Positions 46,873 through 56,251 of a DNA stretch of 64,000 nucleotides are shown in pieces. Positions within the stretch are counted from its first letter, which is position 1, and each line of letters opens with the position of its first letter. The notes beneath the pieces were generated by a model. The model was not told the origin of the DNA. It was given only the letters and a program-made list of their open reading frames with translations, and made no database searches. Made by a program: the position numbers and the translations under genes. Origin of the DNA: Lachnospiraceae bacterium (lineage in GTDB: Bacteria; Bacillota; Clostridia; Lachnospirales; Lachnospiraceae); assembly GCA_022768465.1 (NCBI GenBank), contig JALELZ010000033.1, forward strand, positions 35,438 to 99,437, read 5' to 3'.

Positions 46873-48057
46873 ATGGCTGAAGACTTTACAATTGAAGCTG
46901 TCCCTGTCGCCCCACTGAAGTTGGCTGCGCATGTAAGTGCTGAAAAGTTAGCTCAGGAGGTTGACGCCGCACTTGTTGAGTATAGAAAACACGATTTTGA
47001 ACAGCTCAAAGAAAAATATACCGATTTTACACTGCTCCGTGACTTTGCTCCGGACAGCTTTCTTTTAGACCTCTCCTGTCCTCGTTTCGGAACAGGCGAA
47101 GGAAAAGGTGTTATTAACGAATCCTGCAGAGGTGTTGATGAGTTTATTCTTTGTGATATCACAAACTACTCCAACACATACACCGTAAGCGGATTTACCA
47201 ATCACATGTCTCCTGATGATAACTATCAGGATCTTAAGAGAATTATCGGTGCCAGTGTTGCAAAGGCTCACAGAGTAAATGTCATTATGCCTTTCCTTTA
47301 TGAGTCACGTCAGCATAAGCGTCAGAAGAGAGAATCTCTTGACTGTGCTATGGCACTTGAGGAGCTTGTAAACATGGGCGTTAAGAACATCATCACATTT
47401 GATGCTCATGACCCAAGAGTTCAGAACGCCATCCCATTAAACGGCTTTGACTCATTCATGCCGACATATTCCTTTGTTAAATGTATACTTAAAAAGTTCC
47501 CTGACTTAAAGATCACCAAGGACACTCTTATGGTCATTTCTCCTGATGAGGGTGCTATGGGAAGAGCTGTATTCCTTGCCAACAACCTTGGCGTTGACAT
47601 GGGTATGTTCTATAAGAGACGTGATTACTCTAAGGTCGTAGGCGGACGTAATCCTATCGTAGCACACGAATTCCTCGGAAGCTCTGTTGAAGGCAAGACT
47701 GTTATCATTGTCGATGACATGATCTCTTCCGGTGAATCCATGCTTGATACAGCAAGAGAGTTAAAGGAACGCAAAGCAAAGAATGTTATCGTATGCTGTA
47801 CATTCGGACTCTTCACCAACGGCTTTGCAAAGTTTGACGAAGCATATTCCAATGAATATATCGATCTTATCGTAACTGCAAACTTAAACTACAAGCCTGC
47901 AGAGATATATGAGAAGCCTTGGTACATGGAAGCTAACTTAAGCCGTTATCTTGCAGCTATCATCAACTCATTCAACTATGATATGTCTACAAGAAGCTTC
48001 GGCAACTCTGACAAGATCCAGAAGGTATTAAACGTACACAATGCCAAGTTTATGTAA
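46873..48057 (+). CDS. prs: Ribose-phosphate pyrophosphokinase, long form
   Basis: Makes PRPP from ribose-5-phosphate and ATP for nucleotide, histidine and NAD synthesis. The PRPP-binding motif VIIVDDMISSGES is at about 277-289, the ATP-binding ESRQHKRQKRESLDCAM near 145-160, and the RRDY/VGGRN flexible loop near 250. At 394 residues it is about 75 longer than class I Prs (about 315); the extra is N-terminal and resembles a long clade seen in some Clostridia. Whether it is the housekeeping enzyme or a paralogue cannot be decided here. The ATG follows GAAAGGAATATGAA. It runs alone on the plus strand between der and hemZ and ends at a strong terminator. Confidence 0.9.
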   Translation: MAEDFTIEAVPVAPLKLAAHVSAEKLAQEVDAALVEYRKHDFEQLKEKYTDFTLLRDFAPDSFLLDLSCPRFGTGEGKGVINESCRGVDEFILCDITNYSNTYTVSGFTNHMSPDDNYQDLKRIIGASVAKAHRVNVIMPFLYESRQHKRQKRESLDCAMALEELVNMGVKNIITFDAHDPRVQNAIPLNGFDSFMPTYSFVKCILKKFPDLKITKDTLMVISPDEGAMGRAVFLANNLGVDMGMFYKRRDYSKVVGGRNPIVAHEFLGSSVEGKTVIIVDDMISSGESMLDTARELKERKAKNVIVCCTFGLFTNGFAKFDEAYSNEYIDLIVTANLNYKPAEIYEKPWYMEANLSRYLAAIINSFNYDMSTRSFGNSDKIQKVLNVHNAKFM

Positions 48058-48129
48058 TCATCTTCCATGATGAAGCCACATTAACTTAGCTAATAGTTAT
48101 ATATACCGCAAATAATACTTTTAGAAACA

Positions 48130-48165
48130 GATCCCTGAGTCAGGTTTAATCCAAACTCAGGGATC
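48130..48165. terminator. Terminator between prs and hemZ
   Basis: GATCCCTGAGT (48130-48140) pairs perfectly with ACTCAGGGATC (48155-48165), then TTCATTTTTTT on the plus strand. It follows the plus-strand prs gene; hemZ ends at 48205 from the other side. Confidence 0.85.
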
Positions 48166-48204
48166 TTCATTTTTTTATAATATATATTTTTTTTCAAGCT
48201 TTGA

Positions 48205-49851
48205 TCAATATCGATCCGTTAACAGCTTTCTCTTTCTTTCAAGCATTTCTTCTGTTCTGTCAAGATATGAGGCAATATCTTTAACATTCTCACATCTTTC
48301 CACACTTTTATCCGGATTGACTCTTTTTGTGCTGGAACCGGCGCCGCAGGATATAACAGAGTGCTTTTCCTCCATCATGAGTATGTTATACAAATTTTCC
48401 TTGCCCGGCTTAGCGTATCCTATATTTTCAAGGTTGCCTGCCATGTTCTTCTGTCTGTAAAGGTAATAAGGATTAAGCCCGTTCTTATCAGCACACTCCG
48501 CGCCCAGTTCTGTCATTCTAAGGACTTCCTCCGCACCTTCCTTATCAAGGCCTTCTCTGTCCATTCCGCCCCAGGCATTTCCTTCGGTATTAAGTCTGGA
48601 TGCTCTCTTTACAGCAAGCGTGTGAACTGTCAGGTTATCAGGATCCAGTTTTGCTATTTCTGACAGAGTATACTTGAAATCCTCAAGATTCTCTCCCGGA
48701 AGTCCGGCAATTATATCCATGTTAATGTTATCAAAACCAAGCTCTCTCGCAAGCATAAAGGCTTCCTTTATTTGCTCAACTGTATGCTTTCTTCCAATCA
48801 GATCAAGCGTCTTTTGACACATGGTCTGAGGATTAATGCTTATACGGGTAACATTGTGTCTTCTTAATACCTCAAGCTTATCTCTTGTAATAGTATCAGG
48901 ACGGCCTGCTTCAAAGGTAAATTCAGCAAGCTTACTTATATCCACATACTTTTCTATCGTCTGCATCAGCTTTTCTATAAGCTCTGCAGAAAGCACTGAA
49001 GGTGTGCCTCCTCCGATATAAATAGTCTGAAGCTCCTTACCGCTGAGTATATTCCCCTTGTGGTGCATTCCGGATACATTTACATTTTCTGAATGACTTA
49101 TTATTGAAGCATTTATATCCTGTGCTCTCAAAGCCTCACTTGCTGCAGGAGTTGAGTTCATCTTAACAATATCCGCAAGCTCTTCTCCTAACTTTTCGAT
49201 ATACTCTTCTGCTCTATTTTCCCAAAGATGATACGGATATGCCGTAAAGCTGCAGTATACACATCTGGTTGGGCAAAAAGGAATACCTATATAAATGCTG
49301 TAGCCGTTTTTATAATCTATCTGCGACAACACATTTTTTTCTCTTCCATATATATCTAACAGCAGATCAAGCTTCTCATCAGTAATGAGAAAATCCTTTT
49401 TAAGCAGTCCTCTAAGCATTCTTAACGAAGAATATTTATCTTTGAGAGCTCTGCAAACCTCCCCAGTAGAATTATATTCATGCTTATCCTTCTTATACGA
49501 CTTATAATCGGAACACTCAATATCATTTGCTGTAACTGCATTATCTGTATCAATAAATTCGGCCTCGTACTTTTCAGCTATCCTTACAGGTCTTATACCT
49601 GTAAGCGTACCCCATGGAAGCTCTCGTCCCGTAAAATCAACCAGATATTCATACACAGCCTTTTTTACAGCAGATTTATCATAGAATCTGTCTTCACTGC
49701 GATCTATATTGCTGCATATCTCATCTATATCAAAGAATAAATCCGAACTGCATTCTGTGTATTTTATCTGCACTCCCGGATAAAAAGAATTTATCAGAGG
49801 TCTGATGTCCGGTTCATATGTATTAAATTCATTGTTTTTAACGTATATCAT
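48205..49851 (-). CDS. hemZ: Coproporphyrinogen dehydrogenase-like radical SAM protein (HemZ)
   Basis: 548 residues. A non-homologous N-terminal domain (about 1-175) precedes a radical SAM core with CPTRCVYCSF (CxxxCxxC, about 193-202), GGGTPSVL, EAGRPDTI and the NPQTM region. Members are annotated as oxygen-independent coproporphyrinogen III dehydrogenase; many clostridial HemZ are orphans in genomes lacking heme synthesis, so the real substrate could differ. No other heme genes are in the window. C-terminal helical part with YYLYRQKNMAGNLENIGYAKPG matches HemN-type proteins. It is preceded by relA/spoT on the same strand with an 88-base gap that holds a stem-loop. Confidence 0.85.
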   Translation of the reverse strand: MIYVKNNEFNTYEPDIRPLINSFYPGVQIKYTECSSDLFFDIDEICSNIDRSEDRFYDKSAVKKAVYEYLVDFTGRELPWGTLTGIRPVRIAEKYEAEFIDTDNAVTANDIECSDYKSYKKDKHEYNSTGEVCRALKDKYSSLRMLRGLLKKDFLITDEKLDLLLDIYGREKNVLSQIDYKNGYSIYIGIPFCPTRCVYCSFTAYPYHLWENRAEEYIEKLGEELADIVKMNSTPAASEALRAQDINASIISHSENVNVSGMHHKGNILSGKELQTIYIGGGTPSVLSAELIEKLMQTIEKYVDISKLAEFTFEAGRPDTITRDKLEVLRRHNVTRISINPQTMCQKTLDLIGRKHTVEQIKEAFMLARELGFDNINMDIIAGLPGENLEDFKYTLSEIAKLDPDNLTVHTLAVKRASRLNTEGNAWGGMDREGLDKEGAEEVLRMTELGAECADKNGLNPYYLYRQKNMAGNLENIGYAKPGKENLYNILMMEEKHSVISCGAGSSTKRVNPDKSVERCENVKDIASYLDRTEEMLERKRKLLTDRY

Positions 49852-49886
49852 TATTCCCTGTAAGACAAAATGTCATATATTCTGAT

Positions 49887-49923
49887 TTCGCCGAATAAAC
49901 ATTATAAATGCTTATCCGGCGAA
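49887..49923 (-). terminator. Stem-loop after relA
   Basis: TTCGCCG (49887-49893) pairs with CGGCGAA (49917-49923) and the inner bases continue the stem. No U-run on the minus strand, so it is a weak or processing hairpin rather than a clear terminator. Confidence 0.5.
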
Positions 49924-49939
49924 GTTCGTTTAACAGCTG

Positions 49940-52291
49940 TCAGCCAGCAGTTCTGCTTATATCTATGATATCAGGAATGGTGCGAAGCTTATCAATTATC
50001 TTTGTCAGCTCATTCCTTCCGTGGATATCAAATGTCAAGGTTGTGGTACAAGTACCATTCTTGGCATTTTTCAGATTAATACTCGTAATATCAATATTAA
50101 GATCTGTAAAAATACGTGAGATATCAGCAAGCATTCCTATACGGTTGTTGCAGAAAATCTTTATCTCTGCTGAGTATGTATCGTCTGTTCCATCCTCAAC
50201 ATCCCACTCAGCTTCAATAAGTCTGGTTCTTTCAGACTGAGGCAGGTTGATCATGTTAATACAGTCAGTCCTGTGAACAGTTATACCTCTTCCTCTTGTA
50301 ACAAAGCCTACTATCTCATCACCCGGTACAGGATTACAGCAGTGTGCGCATCTTGCCGAAAGATCATTTACACCTTTGACAAGGATTCCGCCTCTAAGTG
50401 CCTTCTTTACTGTAGGATTGGATATCTCCGGATTTCCTTCCGCACTGTGAGCCGCAAGTATCTGTTCATCAGTAATACGCTCCTGCTCGTGCTTCTTCTT
50501 AGCCTCAAGAAGCTTACCGATGATCTGGCCTTCCTTTAATCCGCCATGACCTACAGATGCTAATACAGCATCCCAGTCATGCATGGCATAGCGCCTTAAA
50601 ACAGCTTCAACAAATTCAGGCTTAGTCAGATCTCCGTAGCTGAAGCCCTTAGACTTACAGTATTTATCAAGAATATCACGGCCTCTGAGGATATTATCCT
50701 CTTTATTGGTAGTCTTAAACCATGCATTTATCTTTGATTTAGCCTGTGTACTTCTGACAAGATTGAGCCAGTCCATGCTTGGCCCCTTAGAGTTCTGAGA
50801 AGTAATTATTTCAACTCGATCTCCGTTTTTAAGTTTATAGTCTATAGGAACTATACGCTCATTTACACGCGCTCCGACCATCTTATTGCCGACAGCCGAA
50901 TGAATGCTATACGCAAAATCAATAGGTGTGGAACCTGACGGCAGACTCTTAACATCACCGCTCGGAGTAAAGCAGTAAACATTGTCATTAAAAAGATCGA
51001 AGTCTGATTTGACCATGTTCAAAAAGTCCTTGTTGTCATCGGCATCCTTCTGCCATTCAAGAACTTCTCTGAGCCAGCTCATTTTTTCGTCATTTTCAGA
51101 ATCCGCTTTTACCTGTGATCCGCCTGACTCTTTATATTTCCAGTGGGCCGCAATACCGTATTCAGCAACCTTATGCATTTCAAAGGTCCTGATCTGTATT
51201 TCGAACGGGGTACCGTCTCTGCCTATAAGAGTTGTATGCAGTGACTGATACATATTCGGCTTCGGCATTGCTATATAATCCTTAAAACGACCCGGTATAG
51301 GCTTATACATTTCATGTATAACACCAAGCGCAGCATAGCAGTCCTTCACACTTTCAACCAGAATTCTCACTGCAAACAGATCATATATCTGATCCACAGT
51401 CTTATTCTGATTGATCATTTTCTTATAGATGCTGAAAAAGTGCTTAACACGGCCTGTCATAACTGCATGTATGCCGGCCTCTTCAAGATTTTTCGAAACC
51501 TCTTCTTCTATATCGGATATAAAAGCTTCTCTTTCTTCTCTCTTTAAGGCAATTTTCTCGACCAAATCATAATAAACATCAGGTTTAAGATATTTGAGTG
51601 AAATATCATCAAGCTCTATCTTGAGTTTCATGATACCGAGTCTTTCAGCCAATGGAGAATATATCTCCATTGTCTCTGTTGCCTTTTCTATCTGCTTCGC
51701 CTTACTTTGATATTGAAGAGTACGAAGATTATGCAATCTGTCCGCAAGCTTAATAAGCACCACTCTGATGTCTTTTGCCATGGCAACAAACATCTTGCGG
51801 AGATTCTCTGCCTGTATTTCGATCTTATCAACATCAAGGGAAAGCTGAGTCAGCTTTGTAACACCGTCCACAAGCAACGCAACATGATCACCGAACATTT
51901 CTCTTATTTCATCAAGAGTCATGTTGGTATCTTCGACCACATCATGAAGAAGTGCCGCACATATAGCTTCCTTATCCATTTCAATTTCAGCGATAATTAT
52001 GGCTGTATTAAGCGGATGAATAATATACGGTTCGCCGGATTTCCTTTTCTGATCCTTATGCTGCCTGCAGGCTACCTCATAGGCCTTCTTAATAAGCTCT
52101 GTATCGCCTTCAGGCTTATAGGATCTGTATATCCTGATAAGCCCGTTATATAATTCCTCAGGAGTCGCATCGGCTCTCGGTGCGTCCAGTTTTCTTGGTT
52201 CACTTATATAATCTACAACACTTTTAGGTTCCGGCTTTGCTTCAATAACCGGTACATAATTAAGATTTTTTTCAGTTACTGTTTCAGACAT
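49940..52291 (-). CDS. relA: Bifunctional (p)ppGpp synthetase/hydrolase
   Basis: Rel protein controlling the stringent response. 783 residues with HD hydrolase domain (about 70-200, HDVVEDT at 116-122 and metal-binding His78 and His92), synthetase domain (about 250-370 with EYGIAAHWKYKESGG), TGS (about 425-490), and C-terminal zinc-finger-like and ACT regions (about 640-783; AHCCNPVPGDEIVGF is the conserved Cys-His segment). All catalytic motifs appear intact, so both activities are expected. Lies 17 bases after glnS on the same strand. Linkage of Rel to a glutaminyl-tRNA synthetase is biologically suggestive, since uncharged tRNA triggers Rel, but is probably positional. The ribosome-binding sequence is weak. 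Confidence 0.96.
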   Translation of the reverse strand: MSETVTEKNLNYVPVIEAKPEPKSVVDYISEPRKLDAPRADATPEELYNGLIRIYRSYKPEGDTELIKKAYEVACRQHKDQKRKSGEPYIIHPLNTAIIIAEIEMDKEAICAALLHDVVEDTNMTLDEIREMFGDHVALLVDGVTKLTQLSLDVDKIEIQAENLRKMFVAMAKDIRVVLIKLADRLHNLRTLQYQSKAKQIEKATETMEIYSPLAERLGIMKLKIELDDISLKYLKPDVYYDLVEKIALKREEREAFISDIEEEVSKNLEEAGIHAVMTGRVKHFFSIYKKMINQNKTVDQIYDLFAVRILVESVKDCYAALGVIHEMYKPIPGRFKDYIAMPKPNMYQSLHTTLIGRDGTPFEIQIRTFEMHKVAEYGIAAHWKYKESGGSQVKADSENDEKMSWLREVLEWQKDADDNKDFLNMVKSDFDLFNDNVYCFTPSGDVKSLPSGSTPIDFAYSIHSAVGNKMVGARVNERIVPIDYKLKNGDRVEIITSQNSKGPSMDWLNLVRSTQAKSKINAWFKTTNKEDNILRGRDILDKYCKSKGFSYGDLTKPEFVEAVLRRYAMHDWDAVLASVGHGGLKEGQIIGKLLEAKKKHEQERITDEQILAAHSAEGNPEISNPTVKKALRGGILVKGVNDLSARCAHCCNPVPGDEIVGFVTRGRGITVHRTDCINMINLPQSERTRLIEAEWDVEDGTDDTYSAEIKIFCNNRIGMLADISRIFTDLNIDITSINLKNAKNGTCTTTLTFDIHGRNELTKIIDKLRTIPDIIDISRTAG

Positions 52292-52307
52292 CTATGTAAA
52301 TGTTCCT

Positions 52308-53987
52308 TTATTTCTGTACCTTATATGAACTCTTAAGGCCGACAATTCTGTTAAATACAGGTCTGCCTTCCTCAGAGTCTCTGCAATCTACATTAAAATA
52401 GCCGTTTCTGACAAACTGGAAACTGTCAAAGGTCTTTGCATCCTTCAATGCAGGCTCTAACTTACAATTCTCAAGTATAGTCAGCGAATTAGGGTTAAGA
52501 TTCAGATTACCGTCTGCATCAAGCTTACCCTTTTCCTCATCAACAAGGTTTTCATAAAGTCTGACTGTAGCATCAAAGCAATCATCAGCATTTACCCAAT
52601 GAATTGTACTCTTGACCTTTCTGGTTTCAGATCCTGACTTCTGCTCAGGATCATATGTAACATGAACAGCAGTTACATTGCCATCTGAATCCTTATCGCA
52701 GCCGACACACTTTACAAAATATGCACCCATAAGTCTGACTTCATTACCAGGGAAAAGTCGGAAATACTTATGAGCCGGAACTTCCATGAAATCCTCCTGC
52801 TCAATATAGAGATTCTTTCCGAATTTAACCTTTCTTGAACCCATCTCAGGAACCTCGAGGTTATTTGGCATATCTACATATTCTCCGTCACACTCATAGT
52901 TATCTATAATAAGCTTGAGCGGATGAAGGACTGCAAGCATTCTCGGCTTCTTAAGCTTAAGATCATCTCTTATGCAGTACTCAAGCATGTCTAACTCACA
53001 GCTTGAATCAGCCTTTGAAATGCCGGCAAGCTCAACAAACTTTCTGATGGCCTCAGGTGTATATCCGCGTCTTCTTAATGCTGCAATAGTTACAAGTCTT
53101 GGATCATCCCAGCCGTCAACTATCTTATCTTCAACGAGCTTTTTAATGTATCTCTTACCTGTAACAACATTTGTAAGATACATCTTTGCAAATTCGATCT
53201 GTCTTGGCTTTTCTTCAAATTCACACTCTCTTACTACCCAGTCATAAAGAGGTCTGTGATCTTCAAACTCAAGCGTGCAAATACTATGAGTAATGCCCTC
53301 AACTGCGTCCTCTATAGGATGAGCATAATCATACATCGGATAGATACACCATTTATTACCTGTATTGTGATGCTCCATACGTGCTATCCTATAGATGACA
53401 GGGTCTCTCATGTTAATGTTTCCGGCTGCCATATCTATCTTTGCACGAAGGACCTTCTCTCCATCCTCAAACTTTCCGTTCTTCATATCCTCAAAGAGTG
53501 CAAGGTTTTCTTCAACACTTCTGTTTCTTGAAGGATCCTCTTTGCCCGGAGTTGTAAAATCTCCTCTGTATGCTCTTATTTCATCTGCTGTGAGATCAGA
53601 AACATAGGCTTTTCCTTTCTTAATAAGAAATACAGCCTTTTCATACATAACGTCGAAATAATTAGATGCGAAAAGAACCTTGCCGCCAAAATCGGCACCA
53701 AGCCACTCAACATCCTTTCTTATTGACTCAACAAATTCAGTCTTCTCTTTTGTAGGGTTTGTGTCATCGAAACGAAGATGAAACTTACCATTATACTCTT
53801 GTGCCAGACCATAGTTAAGAATGATTGACTTGGCATGTCCTATATGAAGGTAACCGTTAGGCTCCGGCGGAAATCTGGTGCATACATGATCATATACACC
53901 TTCAGCAAGATCCTTATCTATCTCTCTTTCTATAAAGTTTTTTGAAACTGTTTCTTCTGCGTTTGTTTTTACGATTTCTTCAGCCAT
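52308..53987 (-). CDS. glnS: Glutaminyl-tRNA synthetase
   Basis: Class I synthetase charging tRNA-Gln directly with glutamine. 559 residues with [18 protein letters not shown] (HIGH at 48-51) and [27 protein letters not shown], which is diagnostic for GlnRS over GluRS. Where E. coli has VMSKRKL the sequence reads VVTGKRYI, a divergent KMSKS loop. Most Gram-positive bacteria instead use GluRS plus GatCAB amidotransferase, so a GlnRS indicates acquisition by transfer or retention in a subset of Clostridia. The ATG follows GGGGTTTTGTT. The 53988-54279 gap contains a promoter, an 18-base palindrome, a GCAGCT stem-loop and the tsf terminator. Confidence 0.93.
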   Translation of the reverse strand: MAEEIVKTNAEETVSKNFIEREIDKDLAEGVYDHVCTRFPPEPNGYLHIGHAKSIILNYGLAQEYNGKFHLRFDDTNPTKEKTEFVESIRKDVEWLGADFGGKVLFASNYFDVMYEKAVFLIKKGKAYVSDLTADEIRAYRGDFTTPGKEDPSRNRSVEENLALFEDMKNGKFEDGEKVLRAKIDMAAGNINMRDPVIYRIARMEHHNTGNKWCIYPMYDYAHPIEDAVEGITHSICTLEFEDHRPLYDWVVRECEFEEKPRQIEFAKMYLTNVVTGKRYIKKLVEDKIVDGWDDPRLVTIAALRRRGYTPEAIRKFVELAGISKADSSCELDMLEYCIRDDLKLKKPRMLAVLHPLKLIIDNYECDGEYVDMPNNLEVPEMGSRKVKFGKNLYIEQEDFMEVPAHKYFRLFPGNEVRLMGAYFVKCVGCDKDSDGNVTAVHVTYDPEQKSGSETRKVKSTIHWVNADDCFDATVRLYENLVDEEKGKLDADGNLNLNPNSLTILENCKLEPALKDAKTFDSFQFVRNGYFNVDCRDSEEGRPVFNRIVGLKSSYKVQK

Positions 53988-54099
53988 AACAAAACCCCGT
54001 GTAATTATATATAATATAAACCATATAGAAAATGGCTTTAAATAAAGCTTATACAGCCTTTATGCAGCTAAGGATATAAAAGCTGCAAATTTTAAGTGC

Positions 54100-54136
54100 A
54101 TTATAATATATTATAATTTTTTCACAGTTTAGTCAA
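54100..54136 (-). promoter_or_regulatory. glnS promoter region with an 18-base perfect palindrome
   Basis: TTGACT (54131-54136) on the minus strand with -10 choices inside ATTATAATATATTATAAT (54100-54117), a perfect palindrome. The palindrome could be just promoter AT-richness or an operator. A GCAGCT/AGCTGC stem-loop (54064-54085) lies in the leader. No T-box motif was found. Confidence 0.45.
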
Positions 54137-54178
54137 TAAATGCTCAGTGAATGCTGCATTTTTACTATAGAATTAAAA

Positions 54179-54215
54179 ACAGTCGAAATCCCGTATATAA
54201 CAGAATTTCGACTGT
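54179..54215 (-). terminator. rpsB-tsf operon terminator
   Basis: ACAGTCGAAAT (54179-54189) pairs with ATTTCGACTGT (54205-54215), then TTTTTAATTC on the minus strand. It is 65 bases after the tsf stop. Confidence 0.85.
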
Positions 54216-54279
54216 AATTATCAGCTAATATAATTTATATATCTAACAGCTTATTTTGAAGAAATGATAAATCTGTAAA

Positions 54280-55218
54280 TTAATGACCCATCTGCTTTGC
54301 AACTTCCTCTGCAAAGTTCTCTTCCTTCTTCTCAAGGCCTTCGCCTGTCTCGAATCTTACAAAGCCCTTGATGTTGATATTTGCATTGTTTGCCTTTGCA
54401 ACTGAATCAACATAAGCCTTAACGCTCTGCTTTCCATCCTCAGCCTTTACATAGATCTGATCAAGAAGGCAGATCTCCTTAAGCTCCTTCTTGATACGTC
54501 CCTGTACCATTCCCTCGATAACCTTTGCAGGCTTTGAAGCCTCCTTAGGATCATTCTGGATCTGAGCCATAAGAATTTCTTTTTCTCTTTCGATGTAATC
54601 AGCATCTACTTCATTGTCTGAAACATAGACTGGCTTAAGAGCTGCGATCTGCATGCAGACATTCTTAGCCATTTCCTTGATTGCATCATTCTCAACATCT
54701 GTCTCAACATCAAGAAGAACGCCAATCTTTCCGCCTGCGTGGATGTAAGACTCTACGAAACCGTTCTCTTCCTTAACGATTTCATATCTTCTGATCTTCA
54801 TATTCTCACCAATGATAGAAATCATTGAGCTGAGCTTCTCTGCAACTGTAAGAGACTCATCAAGAGCCCACTTCTCGTTGAAGAACTCATCAATATCAGC
54901 TGCTGCTGAGTTGAGAGCCTGATCTGCGATCTCTGAAACGTATGTAAGGAACTTCTCGTTCTTTGCAACGAAGTCTGTCTCAGCGTTTACTTCAAGAACG
55001 ATACCCTTCTTTCCGCATGGTGTGATCTTTGTTGTAACAACGCCTTCTGCTGCGATTCTTCCTGCCTTCTTCTGTGCTCCGGCAAGTCCCTTCTCACGAA
55101 GGAAATCAACAGCCTTATCCATATCGCCGTCTGATGCTGAAAGAGCCTTCTTGCAGTCCATCATTCCGGCACCGGTCATCTCTCTGAGTTCCTTTACCTG
55201 TGCAGCTGTAATAGCCAT
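54280..55218 (-). CDS. tsf: Elongation factor Ts
   Basis: Guanine-nucleotide exchange factor that reloads EF-Tu with GTP. 312 residues. N-terminal UBA-like region with LREMTGAGMMDCKKAL (11-26), the EF-Tu contact motif TDFVAKN (81-87), and the C-terminal dimerisation part with RFETGEGLEKK. The start is the ATG at 55218 after AGGAGGAATAACC; the longer reading to 55365 would encode an Arg-rich stretch that comes from rpsB overlap. Second gene of rpsB-tsf. Confidence 0.96.
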   Translation of the reverse strand: MAITAAQVKELREMTGAGMMDCKKALSASDGDMDKAVDFLREKGLAGAQKKAGRIAAEGVVTTKITPCGKKGIVLEVNAETDFVAKNEKFLTYVSEIADQALNSAAADIDEFFNEKWALDESLTVAEKLSSMISIIGENMKIRRYEIVKEENGFVESYIHAGGKIGVLLDVETDVENDAIKEMAKNVCMQIAALKPVYVSDNEVDADYIEREKEILMAQIQNDPKEASKPAKVIEGMVQGRIKKELKEICLLDQIYVKAEDGKQSVKAYVDSVAKANNANINIKGFVRFETGEGLEKKEENFAEEVAKQMGH

Positions 55219-55255
55219 GGTTATTCCTCCTGTATTAGATAGTCGTAAAAAAGAA

Positions 55256-56020
55256 TTACTCTGCGTCTGCAGCAACTTCCTCGATGCTCTTCTCGCCTTC
55301 TGTCTCAACAGCTTCCTGCTCCTCAACATAAGCCTCATCGCCCTGCTTTGCCTCAATAACAGCATCAGCCATCTTAGAAACGATAAGCTTTACGGCACGG
55401 ATAGCGTCGTCGTTACCAGGGATAACATAGTCAAGGTCCTCTGGATCACAGTTTGTATCACACATACCGATAAGAGTGATTCCGAGTGAATGTGCTTCCT
55501 GAATGCAGATTTTCTCCTTCTTAGGATCAACAACGAAGATAACTGATGGAAGCTCCTTCATCTCAACGATACCGCCAAGGTTCTTCTCAAGCTTCTCCTG
55601 CTCCTTCTTAATGTTGATAACTTCCTTCTTAGGAAGAACATCAAATGTTCCGTCCTCTGCCATCTTTCTGATAGCCTTAAGTCTCTCAACTCTTGATCTG
55701 ATAGTCTTGAAGTTTGTAAGCATTCCGCCGAGCCATCTCTCATTTACATAGAACTCTCCGCAACGAAGTGCTTCAGCAGCTACAGCATCCTGAGCCTGCT
55801 TCTTTGTTCCTACGAAAAGAACAGTGCCGCCCTCTGCAACGATCTTGTTGAGTGCATCATAAGCATCTCCTACCATTCCTACTGTCTTCTGAAGATCGAT
55901 GATGTGGATACCATTTCTCTCGGTGTAGATGTATGGAGCCATCTTAGGGTTCCATCTTCTTGTCTGATGACCGAAATGTACTCCGGCCTCTAAAAGCTGC
56001 TTCATAGAAATAACGCTCAT
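55256..56020 (-). CDS. rpsB: 30S ribosomal protein S2
   Basis: S2 binds the 30S head-neck region. 254 residues. [41 protein letters not shown] is the family N-terminus; [18 protein letters not shown] and [22 protein letters not shown] are strongly conserved, and the C-terminus is acidic (Glu-rich). ATG after AAGGAGGACAAAA. A structured leader (about 56046-56163) and a strong promoter precede it, which suggests autoregulation as in other ribosomal protein operons. Confidence 0.97.
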   Translation of the reverse strand: MSVISMKQLLEAGVHFGHQTRRWNPKMAPYIYTERNGIHIIDLQKTVGMVGDAYDALNKIVAEGGTVLFVGTKKQAQDAVAAEALRCGEFYVNERWLGGMLTNFKTIRSRVERLKAIRKMAEDGTFDVLPKKEVINIKKEQEKLEKNLGGIVEMKELPSVIFVVDPKKEKICIQEAHSLGITLIGMCDTNCDPEDLDYVIPGNDDAIRAVKLIVSKMADAVIEAKQGDEAYVEEQEAVETEGEKSIEEVAADAE

Positions 56021-56045
56021 TTTTGTCCTCCTTGGTTTTAAGCGT

Positions 56046-56105
56046 CTGCCGCGTCATGGCATGAGACCTGTTTCAGGCACCTTCATGTCCTCCGGACCAG
56101 CGGCA
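56046..56105 (-). ncRNA. Structured leader of rpsB (candidate autoregulatory element)
   Basis: On the minus strand TGCCGC (complement of 56100-56105) pairs with GCGGCA (complement of 56047-56052). Inside are two small hairpins, GTCC-gga-GGAC (56087-56097) and CCTG-aaa-CAGG (56067-56077), giving a multi-branch junction that ends about 25 bases before the rpsB start. Upstream, TGTGA..TCACA forms a second arm (56123-56163). I do not recognise it as a named Rfam family. Confidence 0.5.
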
Positions 56106-56196
56106 TGTTTACTGGTTACAACTGTGATAAATAATCATATTTAAAAGAAATTATTTATTCACAGCAAAAAATACATGTTTTTGCACATGCCCTACA

Positions 56197-56225
56197 ATAT
56201 TAGCATATCCTTTTCATGTATTCAA
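56197..56225 (-). promoter_or_regulatory. rpsB-tsf promoter
   Basis: TTGAAT (56220-56225), 17-base spacer, TAATAT with TGC before it (56197-56202). Expected leader of about 170 bases matches the structured region between the promoter and rpsB. Confidence 0.6.
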
Positions 56226-56251
56226 GCAATTTTTCTCGTTTTTTACAGTTC

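Noticed and set aside
53988-54279. T-box leader for glnS (and for ileS, hom, thrC)
   Set aside because: No AGGGTGG-type T-box sequence and the gaps are short; the glnS gap has a palindrome and a small stem-loop only.
54280-55365. EF-Ts reading with an extra 49-residue Arg/Leu-rich N-terminus
   Set aside because: It reads into rpsB; the ATG at 55218 has AGGAGGAATAACC and matches the family start.
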